Origin: Lyngbya aestuarii BL J
GTDB taxonomy: Bacteria; Cyanobacteriota; Cyanobacteriia; Cyanobacteriales; Microcoleaceae
NCBI RefSeq assembly: GCF_000478195.2
Contig: NZ_AUZM01000002.1
Coordinates: forward strand, 1 to 64,000
Direction: 5' to 3'
DNA: 64,000 nucleotides
Below, one piece after another: positions 50,621 through 60,018 of the stretch. Within the stretch, counting starts at the first letter, position 1. Every line of letters begins with the position of its first letter. A program made the position numbers and the translations under genes. The notes under the pieces were generated by a model that saw nothing but the letters and a program-made list of their open reading frames with translations, was not told the DNA's origin and searched no databases.

Positions 50621-51715
50621 CTACACTAACATTGTAATTGCCAGAGGAATCACTCGTTTAACTCCTTCCTTTACAACTTCTGTTACTGCCGTTTCACTAC
50701 CTTTATTCAGTAGAGATTTACTCCAAGTTTTGAGCTTTTCTTTAAATGAAGGATCTTTTTTTGCTCGGTTGGCTAAATCTTTTGCTGCTTCCTGTTCAGC
50801 TTCTTCAGGAGAGTAAGTTTGAGAAAGTTGGTCTAAAAGTTTCTGAATTTCTTCCGCAGCTTCCGTTAAAGATTGCTTTTCTTCTGGTGCATAGTTGTGA
50901 AAAGTATTATTGTCAGAGCGAGCATTTCTACCTGCTGCTCCAGCTTGACCGATATGATAGGTATCTCCTGTATTATTCATAATTTTATCTCCTTTATCTA
51001 CATAAATATAGTAGCAATTTTTTGAATTTTCAGAAGCAAAATTATTATAATCAGCAGGAATATACTCAGTTTTTTTCAAGGTTACACTGACAGTTCCTTG
51101 AAGCTTTCCTCCTTTCTTATAGAACAAACGTGACGCATCTTTTACAGCCTGTGCCACTGCTTCTATCTTAATTGCTTTATTTTCAACTGTTGGATGAATA
51201 TTGCAGTTTCCGACACGGAAAGATTCAACAAAATTAAACTGGCTAACGATATAGCTCTGTTTAAAAAGATGAAATTTAATTGGAAAAATATAGGAAACAT
51301 GATTGGAGATATCGGTATTTTCGACGTGTCCCGTATCAATATTGAATTTGTACTCGATTTCCTCGGTTTCCGGATTAATTCTTTGAAAGATGATATTTAC
51401 AGTCCCTTTTAGCCTTCCTCCTTTCTTGTAAAAAAAGCCAGACGCATCTCGAACTGCTTTAGCTACTGCTTTTAAAGTGATCGTATTGTTTGCAATTGTA
51501 TAATTAACATAGCAGTTACCCACACGAGAAGATTTATCAAGCTTTAATTTATGAACGATGTATCCTGCTTTTTCAAGATCAGGTGGAATTGGAAATTGAT
51601 AGGATACACAATTTGGTTTGTCTGTATTTTCAACGTGTCCGGTGTCAATCGCAAATCTATACTCGATTTTCTCGTCTCCAATTTTTCCATGTAGATTAGC
51701 TTGAGCTAGTACCAT
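50621..51715 (-). CDS. Unknown protein with duplicated 103-residue domain, partner of the GTPase
   Basis: The 364-residue protein contains two tandem copies of a domain of about 103 residues. IDTGHVENTD recurs at 23-32 and 127-136, FYKKGG at 95-100 and 198-203. A linker leads to a segment seen in many cyanobacterial proteins (YHIGQAGAAGRNARSDNNTF, near 253), a helical region and a C-terminal hydrophobic end (VIPLAITMLV). The duplicated domain is not recognised. It starts 19 bases after the GTPase stop, so the two are co-transcribed. It may be a membrane-attached effector or sensor controlled by the GTPase. Confidence 0.65.
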   Translation of the reverse strand: MVLAQANLHGKIGDEKIEYRFAIDTGHVENTDKPNCVSYQFPIPPDLEKAGYIVHKLKLDKSSRVGNCYVNYTIANNTITLKAVAKAVRDASGFFYKKGGRLKGTVNIIFQRINPETEEIEYKFNIDTGHVENTDISNHVSYIFPIKFHLFKQSYIVSQFNFVESFRVGNCNIHPTVENKAIKIEAVAQAVKDASRLFYKKGGKLQGTVSVTLKKTEYIPADYNNFASENSKNCYYIYVDKGDKIMNNTGDTYHIGQAGAAGRNARSDNNTFHNYAPEEKQSLTEAAEEIQKLLDQLSQTYSPEEAEQEAAKDLANRAKKDPSFKEKLKTWSKSLLNKGSETAVTEVVKEGVKRVIPLAITMLV

Positions 51716-51734
51716 ATACCTCTTCTAGATTAGT

Positions 51735-54470
51735 TTAATTACTAGGATGACAATAAGTCAGAGTTACCTGATTATGAAGTTGATTACCAATTTCGAGTTG
51801 ATCGCCATTCTTGAGTAGATATCCTTGCTCAGGATGAATCCGAGTTCCATTAACAAAAATTCCATTGCTACTCGTTTTAGTACCATCTCCATCATAAATT
51901 CGATAACTGTCTTCTTCCTGTTGAAGCACTGCATGATGTCTGGAGAGAACTTCCCATCCAACATCGGCAATCTCAATATCTGACCAATTAGGATCGCGCC
52001 CAATTTGGTGACGTTCTTGTTGAAGATAGAGTATACAAGTTTGATCTGCTTGATTTTTTAGCTTAATATAGGGTTGCGATTGCACACTTAAAATAGTTGG
52101 TGCATTACCAGAAATTACTCGTGATGGAGAAACAGAAGGTTCTCGTGTAGGTTGAAGACTTGCTTCTCCTGCTGAATTGTGAACGACTCCTCCTTCAATC
52201 GCAACTATGGCACGATTAATTAACTCTCCCCAGGTTTGCCGAATTTCTATATAGCCTTGCTGTTGTCTCGCTTCTGGCCACACGTGCTGTATTTCTTTTC
52301 TTAGAAATGTGCGCCATTCTGTTTGGACACCTTTAGCTGAAAGAACTCGATCTACAAAATCTCGGACTAATGTAAAAGCAAGTTCATTTGGCTCACTGAG
52401 TTTTTGATTAAGAGTGACTTCACATTCATTAACGACTTGGCAGCGTAGATAATCAAGAGAATTGCGGATTGACTCGGCTTGAGATGAATTTTCTACTAAC
52501 TTAACAGCAAGGCTAGCTGATATTTCCTGCATTTGTTGTTGAGTAATTGGAATACCTACAATTCTGCTGAGGTTGTCTCTGACACTTGAATCATCAGGTT
52601 TGACTGCATTCAGATTGCCATGAATTTGTTGTTGAGAGATCGGGTCAAGATTATTATCTGGTGCTAACTGTTCAAGATGGTGCTTGATCCAGTTCATAAT
52701 GATATCATCGTAGGAGTACCTGACATTTTGAATATCATTAAATCCTTGTCTTAATCGGTCAGCACGATCAGGCAATATTGCTATGATTTCTTGAAAAAAA
52801 TCCGCTCCAACTTTGTCTGTTAGCCCTCCCAGACTACCCTTGTCTTTAAGGACATCAATAACAGAGTGTTGTAAATCTTTCAGTAATCGACCGATTGCTT
52901 CACCTAAAGGTGATTTAAAATAACTTGATAAAGTTTCTCGGATTTCTTTAATATAGATATAATAAGCAATTTTGTATGAATCTCCCTCCTCATCACGTCG
53001 TTCTTCAATCTTTTCAATTGAGGGTATAACTTCCTCTGCACGACAAGATTTTACAGCCTCAATAACTTCGTTCTCAAAATCAGAATTACTCTCATTTCTG
53101 TTCGCTCGTAACTTTCTCAAAAGTTCCTGAAGACCATTCGTAAGATTTGGCCATAACTCCCCATCAAACCACTCATCAAAGCCTAAATCTCCATTTTTTC
53201 CCTGTGTCAAACTACTTTTAGATTGCTTCAGTTTCTTGCTTATTTCTATTTGAAGTTTATTCAATCGATGCTTATGAGAGCGTAAATATTGATCATAGAC
53301 AACATTAATACTGTTTGTTAGGTCATCTAAAACAGGCATTAATACTTCAGTTCTTACATCTCCAGCATCAGCACAATTCGCAATCACACACTGACGAACT
53401 TCAATATGATGTTGAGTCGTTGTTTTTGCAAAACGCTCACAAGCTTCTAAACTGTCAGTATCCCCTTGCTGAACTCGATTTAGAACCATAAAAGAACAGT
53501 TGCTCAAAGGAAAGTCACCAAGAGCCTCACGAGCAGTTTTAAACATAGCTCTGTCCGCTTCTTGCCAGTCATCTCCCAAAGGATCAGGTCGGCGAACAAA
53601 TAAAATCAAGTCGATTTCTTCTTGAAGTGCTTTAATCAACCGTTCTACATCAAAGATATTATCATCTCCTAAGCCCGGTAAATCAATAACTCCAATTCTT
53701 CCAACCTCTTGGTGATGAGGGAACTCACAGAGAATCCGAACTTCTTTAACAGCCAAGTATTCACTCTTGCTACTTTGATCTTGAGCTATATACTTGGTGA
53801 TATCTTGTTGCGAAACTTCTGTGACATCACCTGTTAGTAACGATTGATAGTTCTGAAATTGGCTATAATACTCTTTGCAGAGACGACCGTATAAAAATCT
53901 CGAATTTTCGTCTTTTCTATGTTCAGGCAGTGCGGGAGGTCGTTGACTGAAGTCATCAGGAGTAGAAGGCTTAGAACCCGTTAAATCTAGTTTATCAAAG
54001 TATAAGTGAATTACTTCTAGAAATGAATGCCAAGAGTGAAATTCAACTATAATTTTTGCTTGACTTGGATCGTGGGTATGAAAAATTTTACTCAAACCCC
54101 TTGTACAAACTCCCTGATCACTGGTTGGGATTGCTGCCTGATTGAGTCCAGTTAAGCTTTGGAGTAAGCGACTTTTTCCTTGTCGCATTCGTCCAACCAC
54201 TCCTATATTGAGAGTAGAGCGCGATAATCGAGTTTCCAGGTTGCCTAAAATTTCTAGCTCACGATTAATTTGAGGAATATAGGTTGATAAATCAATATAT
54301 TGTAACCATTGAGATAGGTCAGTATTATTATACTTCACTCGCTCTTGTTCTAATTTTTCTAGAGTTTCTTTTAAAAAAATCCAATGGGGTTTATCTTTTT
54401 TTATGGAGTCGGCATAAGCTTGTCGTTTACTAATAATTTCTGCAATTTGTTTGGATCGATCTATATTCAT
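51735..54470 (-). CDS. Dynamin-like GTPase with C-terminal FHA domain
   Basis: The 911-residue protein has a P-loop GRMRQGKS (93-100) after a helical N-terminus, a switch/G3 motif IDLPGLGDDN (near 260), DLILFVRRPDP and a G4-like VLNRVQQGD. Long helical stalk segments (about 370-780) follow, as in dynamin-like proteins. Residues about 805-905 form an FHA domain (IGRDPNWSDIEI, LSRHHAVL, SNGIFVNGTRI). GTPase-FHA fusions of this type could sense phosphorylation and remodel membranes. It heads an operon with the duplicated-domain gene and lacks HIP1, as do its neighbours. Confidence 0.8.
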   Translation of the reverse strand: MNIDRSKQIAEIISKRQAYADSIKKDKPHWIFLKETLEKLEQERVKYNNTDLSQWLQYIDLSTYIPQINRELEILGNLETRLSRSTLNIGVVGRMRQGKSRLLQSLTGLNQAAIPTSDQGVCTRGLSKIFHTHDPSQAKIIVEFHSWHSFLEVIHLYFDKLDLTGSKPSTPDDFSQRPPALPEHRKDENSRFLYGRLCKEYYSQFQNYQSLLTGDVTEVSQQDITKYIAQDQSSKSEYLAVKEVRILCEFPHHQEVGRIGVIDLPGLGDDNIFDVERLIKALQEEIDLILFVRRPDPLGDDWQEADRAMFKTAREALGDFPLSNCSFMVLNRVQQGDTDSLEACERFAKTTTQHHIEVRQCVIANCADAGDVRTEVLMPVLDDLTNSINVVYDQYLRSHKHRLNKLQIEISKKLKQSKSSLTQGKNGDLGFDEWFDGELWPNLTNGLQELLRKLRANRNESNSDFENEVIEAVKSCRAEEVIPSIEKIEERRDEEGDSYKIAYYIYIKEIRETLSSYFKSPLGEAIGRLLKDLQHSVIDVLKDKGSLGGLTDKVGADFFQEIIAILPDRADRLRQGFNDIQNVRYSYDDIIMNWIKHHLEQLAPDNNLDPISQQQIHGNLNAVKPDDSSVRDNLSRIVGIPITQQQMQEISASLAVKLVENSSQAESIRNSLDYLRCQVVNECEVTLNQKLSEPNELAFTLVRDFVDRVLSAKGVQTEWRTFLRKEIQHVWPEARQQQGYIEIRQTWGELINRAIVAIEGGVVHNSAGEASLQPTREPSVSPSRVISGNAPTILSVQSQPYIKLKNQADQTCILYLQQERHQIGRDPNWSDIEIADVGWEVLSRHHAVLQQEEDSYRIYDGDGTKTSSNGIFVNGTRIHPEQGYLLKNGDQLEIGNQLHNQVTLTYCHPSN

Positions 54471-54594
54471 GTTTTCTCCTTATTGTTAATTAGCTAAGTC
54501 TTTCGTCTATTTTCTTATCTTGATTTGGATCGGTAATCAGGAAAATTTTTATACATTTTCCCAAGTTTAAATTAATAGGGATAAACTAAACTCA

Positions 54595-54963
54595 TTAGTA
54601 AAGTGAATCAGTTACCTCACGACATCCGTATTTTGTCACACCGGTTGAACGGCTAACAGTACCCACATTCATATCATCTTGCTGATCGCCTCTTGATTCT
54701 AATCCAGCTTCTACTCCTCTTCGACAAGCTTTTATATGAGCCTCTTCATCTTGAAAATACCAATCTCTTGCTTTCTCTGCTAGATTTCGATTTTGACGAG
54801 GATTTCCCCTCAATTCATCTACTTGCTTCCGACCTGTATCCCATAACCATTCTGCACCGTCTCTTAAAACACGACTTGGCCTAGCTGATGCTGGCTCTTG
54901 TACTATTGAGATTGTTAATAATAGTCCAGTGACTACTATTGCAAACTTGCGATTTTTTTCCAT
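54595..54963 (-). CDS. Small secreted protein (122 aa)
   Basis: The product begins with a signal peptide (MEKNRKFAIVVTGLLLTISI, cleavage likely after ASA). A charged body contains WLWDTGRKQVDELRG and AEKARDWYFQDEEAHI. Two cysteines (ACRRGVE and YGCREV) could form a disulfide. No family was recognised. It lies 124 bases upstream of the GTPase gene in the same orientation, so it may be the first gene of the operon, with a 12-base tandem repeat in its upstream region. Confidence 0.65.
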   Translation of the reverse strand: MEKNRKFAIVVTGLLLTISIVQEPASARPSRVLRDGAEWLWDTGRKQVDELRGNPRQNRNLAEKARDWYFQDEEAHIKACRRGVEAGLESRGDQQDDMNVGTVSRSTGVTKYGCREVTDSLY

Positions 54964-55035
54964 GCTTGAAGCTATGTAACTCTGTTATTAAATCAATATT
55001 ATATTAACTTTATCTTTGATGTCACCTAACAACTA

Positions 55036-55117
55036 TTAGGTATTTTTGGTAATTTTGTTAGGTATTTTGTTAGGTATTTTGTTAGGTATATTAGGTTTGT
55101 TAGGTATTTTGTTAGGA
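55036..55117. repeat. 12-base tandem repeat TTTTGTTAGGTA upstream of the secreted-protein gene
   Basis: Three perfect copies (55053-55088) are flanked by degenerate ones on both sides (TATTTTTGGTAATTTTG before, TTTGTTAGGTATTTTGTTAGG after). It lies 75-155 bases upstream of the 122-residue secreted-protein gene. It could bind a regulator, act as iterons or simply be a slippage-prone minisatellite. Confidence 0.85.
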
Positions 55118-55153
55118 TGTTAATATTGTCATTGGTTCGCCATGCTTGATCAG

Positions 55154-55282
55154 CGTCACAATCTCACAGATCAGATCCGATTCGATCAAACCTTCTACGT
55201 GGTTATAGTTGGCTATCAGAATGGTGAACAAATTGGCGATAGTTTGGAAATGGAAAAAGGAACTCAGATGTTAGTCGTTTAA
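55154..55282 (+). pseudogene. Second copy of the isoaspartyl peptidase C-terminus
   Basis: The frame reads RHNLTDQIRFDQTFYVVIV, then GYQNGEQIGDSLEMEKGT and ends QMLVV at TAA 55280-55282. The iaaA gene ends YHDGEQIGDSIEMEKGTQVL. By eye the last 68 bases differ at about seven positions, while the preceding 55 are more diverged. No start or upstream gene part is present. It closes the accessory segment that begins right after iaaA and overlaps the stop of the DUF4336 gene. Confidence 0.8.
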
Positions 55283-56487
55283 ACCTGTTCAACACTGGGA
55301 GGAACGATTCTCAGTTTGGTCAAGTTTTTATCAATTTCTTTGAGGAGTTCCAAGTCTTCTTCGGGTAAATAAGAGGTTGAATTCTTCCCAAGTTTATCGC
55401 CGCTGAGTCGTTTTTGCAGAAAAGAAAACGCTTCTCTAAATTGGTCGGGTTTGGCAACAACGGGCGAGTCAAAATGACAGGCTACTATTTGTTCAAATTG
55501 CCAATTTGCAACCCATTCCGCCCAAATTAATGTTTCTATTGGGGCGCGATTGAGAATTAGAGTTTGTAAAATCGGAGCGACTAACAAGCGTTTTTGTTGA
55601 TGGAGTAAACTTTGAAAAGACTTTTTCCAGCCCGATTTCCAGCGAAACGGAAATAGACCAAAATAGCCTTTTAATGAACGTTCGGGTGCAGTTTTTGCTT
55701 CTCTAAACGCTTGGATAAAAGGAACGGTTTCTAGGGTATTCGGACGAAAATATAATGAAAACAAACAAATGCGTTGCCATCCTTTTAAACGGTTGGTTTC
55801 GTTATCAATAATCTCATCACCCGCATAATCTCGGGCGTGAAAGAGTAAAGGATAGGGATCAAGTTCTAAAATCTCTGGCGGACGTTTGGGAACAGAAACC
55901 ACAATATCTGTGACTAATAATGTACGCGATCGCCGATCAAAAAATACAACTTCTGAAAACCGTCCCGGCCCTAAATAAATCGGCCCCAATGTGGCATAAT
56001 CAAATTGATTACTAAACGGTGCCTGACTACTATCTTCGGGTAAAATATGAGTGCGTTTTGCGGGTAAACCCAACCAACTCAGGGGTAAATTTAACGGAAA
56101 ACTCCATTGACTCGGAGCAACAAAAACTTGAGCTTGTTGAAAATAACGTGCAAATGGGCCGACAAAAACTTTGTGTTCGATCCCGGAAATTGTCGGTAAA
56201 ATAATATATTTAACATCGCCGTGTTTAGCAACTAACTCCCGAACTAAACGAATACATTCGGGTGTTGGGGCGACAGGGGCGTAAATCAGCAAGCCACCGC
56301 CTTCAAGTTTAACAACGCTCATCCGAATCGGTACAACCACGTAGAGAATACCCTGAAGTTGATCAAACGTCCACAGCGTATCTTTGATGACTTCTCGTCG
56401 CAGGGTTCGCCGTTGTCCGTAGGGATAAAGCGGTGCTGCTGGCCACCAGGGCCACGAAAAGTCTCTCGAACGCATGGGCTGTTGCAT
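55279..56487 (-). CDS. DUF4336 family protein
   Basis: The 402-residue protein has the DUF4336 pattern: WPWWPAAPLYPYGQRRTLRR near the N-terminus, VVPIRMSVVKLEGGGLLIYAPVAP, and ILPTISGIEHKVFVGPFARYF. The fold is believed to be metallo-beta-lactamase-like without the full metal-ligand set. The C-terminal half includes DYAGDEIIDNETNRLKGWQR, also typical. Function unknown; the family is common in cyanobacteria and plants. Its promoter lies in the gap before the pentapeptide gene. Confidence 0.88.
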   Translation of the reverse strand: MQQPMRSRDFSWPWWPAAPLYPYGQRRTLRREVIKDTLWTFDQLQGILYVVVPIRMSVVKLEGGGLLIYAPVAPTPECIRLVRELVAKHGDVKYIILPTISGIEHKVFVGPFARYFQQAQVFVAPSQWSFPLNLPLSWLGLPAKRTHILPEDSSQAPFSNQFDYATLGPIYLGPGRFSEVVFFDRRSRTLLVTDIVVSVPKRPPEILELDPYPLLFHARDYAGDEIIDNETNRLKGWQRICLFSLYFRPNTLETVPFIQAFREAKTAPERSLKGYFGLFPFRWKSGWKKSFQSLLHQQKRLLVAPILQTLILNRAPIETLIWAEWVANWQFEQIVACHFDSPVVAKPDQFREAFSFLQKRLSGDKLGKNSTSYLPEEDLELLKEIDKNLTKLRIVPPSVEQV

Positions 56488-56827
56488 TGACTCGGTTGTT
56501 GAAATGACTAGAACTCGCTATAATCTCTGAGCGACTGTTTTGGGCTGACGCTACACGCGCCGCAGTTGTCCCAGAAGTTTAGCAGATTTTCACCCCCAAA
56601 AGACAGGTGTCGGAACTTGGGGAGGAGGTCGGGAGGTGGGGAGACGGTGACCAATGATGAATTATGAATCTTTTCTAACCCCTAATCCCTATTCCCTGTT
56701 CCCTATTTCAGTGATCTCTGTCACGGTGTAACCTGATTAAAATCATACTAAAGCGAGATTCTCCTCATTTCTTGTTCATTTAAAATAAGGAATAGTAAAT
56801 ACTATCGAGTTTACCGAGGGTGTGCGA
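56488..56827. other. Gene-free region between DUF4336 and the pentapeptide gene
   Basis: This divergent region should hold both promoters. It includes an AATGATGAATTATGAATC copy of a short motif that recurs in several gaps of this window, and CCCTAATCCCTATTCCCTGTTCCC-type low-complexity sequence (56680-56710). No gene was recognised. Confidence 0.4.
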
Positions 56828-57484
56828 ATGAAACTGGCAATGATAACCACCGCAGTTTTACTGATGAACGTAGGTTTCGCTAATCTGGCGAGCGCGCTTG
56901 AACCCGCACACCTGAAGCAGTTGCAGGAAACAAACAACTGTCAAGGCTGCGATCTCAGCGATGCTCAACTGATGGGAATGGATTTAAGCGGGACTAATCT
57001 CGAAGGCGCGAACCTCCAAGGCGCAAATTTGACTGAGACGAATCTTAATGAAGCGAATTTAATTCGGGCGAATCTGACTCAAGCGAATTTGAGTGATTCG
57101 AGTTTAGTTGCGGCTAAATTGCATGGGGCTAATTTAACTGAAGCGAATTTGAGTGAAGCGAATTTAAGTTTAGCAGGAATGGTCATTGCTAATTTGACGA
57201 ATGCGGATCTTAATGGCGCGAATTTGGTGGGTGCGAATCTTGAAAGTGCGGATTTAACGGGTGCAAATCTCCAAGATGCGCGTCAGTCGATTGGTAAGTT
57301 AGGTCAAATCACTCTGCAAGAAGGAAGTCTTTATGGGATTGATGTTGCGGGAATTAATTTAAGAGGGGCAAATTTAACGGATGCTGATCTAACAGGTGCT
57401 AATTTGAGTGCTTCTGATTTAGGTGGTGCAAAGCTAGATAATGCGATTTTGTTTAAGGCTAATCTGGTTAATACACGCCGATAA
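56828..57484 (+). CDS. Secreted pentapeptide-repeat protein
   Basis: ATG 56828 is preferred over GTG 56822 because a normal signal peptide then starts at residue 1 (MKLAMITTAVLLMNVGFA, cleavage near ASA). After it comes an ETNNCQGCDLSDA cap and some 20 pentapeptide repeats of A(N/D)Lxx type (residues 40-215), interrupted once near 155-175 by ARQSIGKLGQITLQEGSLYG. Such proteins form right-handed beta-helices. The location should be periplasm or thylakoid lumen; the partner is unknown. Confidence 0.88.
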   Translation: MKLAMITTAVLLMNVGFANLASALEPAHLKQLQETNNCQGCDLSDAQLMGMDLSGTNLEGANLQGANLTETNLNEANLIRANLTQANLSDSSLVAAKLHGANLTEANLSEANLSLAGMVIANLTNADLNGANLVGANLESADLTGANLQDARQSIGKLGQITLQEGSLYGIDVAGINLRGANLTDADLTGANLSASDLGGAKLDNAILFKANLVNTRR

Positions 57485-57939
57485 TTTGGCTTAGAATGCT
57501 TGTTTTAAAATCTTGATTTCAATCTTTAAATCAGTATCAGTGTCAAAATTTAACTCAATTATGAATGTAGAATTATGAAGCGCGAGATTGATTGAGGCGA
57601 GTACAGGAATCTATATTTCTTCCTCAGTTATCCAAGTTTAGAAATTAGTAATTTATCGCTCATAATTCATTAGATTTCCCCTAGACTTTCAGAGCATCAA
57701 TTTATAATTTGTAATTCTGTTGATGAATATTGGATTTGAATATTAATGGTATTGATATTCTATCTTTTTCAATCAATTTTAAATCTAGACAGTCGGCAAT
57801 TGTGAACTCGGTTCAGATTGTCGGCTTTTGTTGATGGGCGGTTGTTCTATTGTCGGATTTGAAATCACGTTTTACCTGCAATCAGAAAACTTGTATAATA
57901 AAGAGTTTGACCAATTAATCTCAATATTATATAAAGACA
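57485..57939. other. Gene-free region between pentapeptide and KDPG aldolase genes
   Basis: The region is A/T-rich and holds two copies of a short AATTATGAAT-type motif (near 57556 and 57660) and one strong hairpin listed separately. The promoter of the aldolase gene should lie after the hairpin. No small gene was recognised. Confidence 0.45.
57794..57829 (+). terminator. Hairpin with T-run before the KDPG aldolase gene
   Basis: CGGCAAT (57794-57800) pairs with ATTGTCG (57817-57823, one wobble) and an inner TGAAC/GTTCA continues the stem around TCG. GCTTTTGTT follows. It may end the pentapeptide transcript, though it is 310 bases away, or act as an attenuator of the aldolase gene. Confidence 0.6.
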
Positions 57940-58578
57940 ATGAAGCCTCAAGACTGGCGAGCGTTATTAACTCAATATCGGGCGATCGCTGTAATTCGTT
58001 CTCCAAATCTTGAACAGGGAACCCAAATGGCAACCGCAATTGCAGACGGTGGAATTCGCTTGATAGAAATTACTTGGAATAGCCATCGCCCGACTGAATT
58101 AATCTCTAAACTGTGTTCGCAATTACCGAATTGTACGATTGGAGCGGGTACATTATTAACGAGAGAAGACTTACATCAAGCGGTTGATTGTGGTGCGGAG
58201 TTTTTGTTTACTCCCCATACCAATCCGCTATTAATAGAAGAAGCAAAATCATTAGACATTCCGATTATTCCGGGTGCATTTTCTCCAACAGAAATTGTAA
58301 ATGGATGGCAAGCTGGAGCGAGTTGTGTGAAAGTATTTCCGATCTCAAGCCTGGGTGGAGTGGCTTATGTCAAAAGCTTACAAGGGCCTTTAGGAGACAT
58401 TCCATTAATTCCAACCGGGGGAGTCACCTTAAAAAATGCTAAAGCGTTTATTGAAGCGGGGGCAATTGCAGTCGGACTTTCAAGTGAATTATTTCCACCA
58501 TCTCTATTAGCCGAACAAAACTGGAAAGCGATCGCAGAACAAGCTAAAATCCTTACCCAACAGTTTGCAAAAATTTAG
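57940..58578 (+). CDS. eda: KDPG/KHG aldolase
   Basis: The 212-residue TIM-barrel protein has [14 protein letters not shown] with the catalytic Glu, the [16 protein letters not shown] block, and [12 protein letters not shown] holding the Schiff-base lysine. [20 protein letters not shown] forms the phosphate-binding part. It splits 2-keto-3-deoxy-6-phosphogluconate to pyruvate and glyceraldehyde 3-phosphate, the key step of the Entner-Doudoroff route. It can also act on 4-hydroxy-2-oxoglutarate. Its neighbours are unrelated cell-wall and phosphatase genes. Confidence 0.92.
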   Translation: MKPQDWRALLTQYRAIAVIRSPNLEQGTQMATAIADGGIRLIEITWNSHRPTELISKLCSQLPNCTIGAGTLLTREDLHQAVDCGAEFLFTPHTNPLLIEEAKSLDIPIIPGAFSPTEIVNGWQAGASCVKVFPISSLGGVAYVKSLQGPLGDIPLIPTGGVTLKNAKAFIEAGAIAVGLSSELFPPSLLAEQNWKAIAEQAKILTQQFAKI

Positions 58579-58649
58579 GTAAAACTTCATCGAGATCAAC
58601 TAAAATATTTGCATCGAAAATCCGAGAATTGATCAATGTAGAGGAGAGT

Positions 58650-59162
58650 ATGAAAAAGATTAGGAATCGGAAAACATGGCAGAATGTAGGAACTCTAATC
58701 GCGAGTGTTGCGCTGAGTTTAAATGTGATTGCCACTGAGTCAACACCCGTTCTGGCTGATGAGTATCACAATCTGATCGCTTATCGGATGTTAGAGTTAC
58801 AAGACTCCACAGAACGCTGGATTCAGATTGATTTAACCCGACAACGGTTAATTGCTTGGGAAGGAAATAAAGCCGTTTATGCAGTGATTGTCTCGACAGG
58901 TAAAGGTTCAACCCCGACTCGTACAGGCACATTTAAAGTTTATACCAAATACCGAGAAACCCGGATGACAGGCCCCGGCTACGATGTGCCGGACGTTCCC
59001 TATACAATGTATTATGATGGCGGTATGGCAATCCACGGCGCCTACTGGCATAATCTGTTTGGCACTCCGGTGAGTCACGGTTGCACCAATGTTGCCGTTA
59101 ATCATGCCAAGTGGTTGTTTGAATGGGCTTCGGTGGGAACTCCTGTAGTTGTGCATGAGTAG
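58650..59162 (+). CDS. L,D-transpeptidase (YkuD family), secreted
   Basis: ATG 58650 is chosen because AGAGGAG lies just before it and it gives a signal peptide ([20 protein letters not shown]..., cleavage near LA-DE); a TTG at 58629 would add seven residues. The YkuD domain has [32 protein letters not shown] and the catalytic HGAYWHN...SHGCTNV with Cys. It makes 3-3 cross-links or anchors proteins to peptidoglycan. The next gene starts inside its last codons (59155), so translation is coupled. Confidence 0.92.
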   Translation: MKKIRNRKTWQNVGTLIASVALSLNVIATESTPVLADEYHNLIAYRMLELQDSTERWIQIDLTRQRLIAWEGNKAVYAVIVSTGKGSTPTRTGTFKVYTKYRETRMTGPGYDVPDVPYTMYYDGGMAIHGAYWHNLFGTPVSHGCTNVAVNHAKWLFEWASVGTPVVVHE

Positions 59163-59889
59163 AATTCACAAGCCAAGACGAACGCTAGTTATTGGTGATA
59201 TTCACGGTTGTTTGAAGGCGTTTGAGACGTTGATAACGACTGTGAAGCTTCAACAATGCGATCGCATTGTCACGCTTGGGGATTATATTGATAGAGGGCC
59301 AAATTCTAAAGAAATTATTGATCGGTTAATTGAACTGCATCGTCGAGGACAACTGGTGGCGTTGCGGGGAAACCACGAACTGATGATGTTACGGGCGCGT
59401 TCAGGCGATCGCTACGAACTCTATCACTGGTTAGCCGGAGGAGGAGAAAGCACCTTAGCATCTTACTCGAAAACGGGTTCAAATCGAGGTCTGGCGAGTA
59501 TACCTGATGAACATTGGAATTTTTTAGACAATATTTGTGTGAATTGGTGGGAAACCTCGTCCCACTTTTTTGTTCATGCCAATGTTTATCCCAATTTACC
59601 GCTTCATCAACAACCCGAAAGAATGCTATTTTGGCAAAAATTTACCAATCCTGCCCCCCATTGTTCAGGAAAAACGATGGTTTGTGGTCATACCAGTCAA
59701 AAAAGCGGTGAACCGATTAGTATTGGTCATGCAATTTGTATTGATACTTGGGTTTATGGAAGGGGTTGGTTAACTTGTTTGGATGTGGTGAGTGGTCGCA
59801 TTTGGCAAGCCAATCAAACCGGACAAATAAAGATGGCTTGGATTGATGATTATTATCGTCAACATCATCGTCGGTGTTCTCGGGCTTAG
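59155..59889 (+). CDS. Metallophosphoesterase (PP1/PP2A-like bacterial serine/threonine phosphatase), copy 1
   Basis: From ATG 59155 the product is 244 residues. Metal motifs are [15 protein letters not shown] and RGNHELM, with a second-half VHANV and CGHTSQKSG. These are marks of the PrpA/ApaH-type phosphatases that hydrolyse phosphoserine/threonine or diadenosine polyphosphates. The start codon overlaps the stop of the L,D-transpeptidase gene. A close paralogue follows 129 bases downstream. Confidence 0.9.
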   Translation: MSRIHKPRRTLVIGDIHGCLKAFETLITTVKLQQCDRIVTLGDYIDRGPNSKEIIDRLIELHRRGQLVALRGNHELMMLRARSGDRYELYHWLAGGGESTLASYSKTGSNRGLASIPDEHWNFLDNICVNWWETSSHFFVHANVYPNLPLHQQPERMLFWQKFTNPAPHCSGKTMVCGHTSQKSGEPISIGHAICIDTWVYGRGWLTCLDVVSGRIWQANQTGQIKMAWIDDYYRQHHRRCSRA

Positions 59890-60018
59890 GCGTGATTAAT
59901 TCATTCTTAAATTTTTCCATTTAGATCACTGGACTACATCACCATTCTCCAAATTTCGATACAATTAACGCCATCGACGGCATGAAAGATTAACTCTAAA
60001 AATTTAATTCGGAGATCT

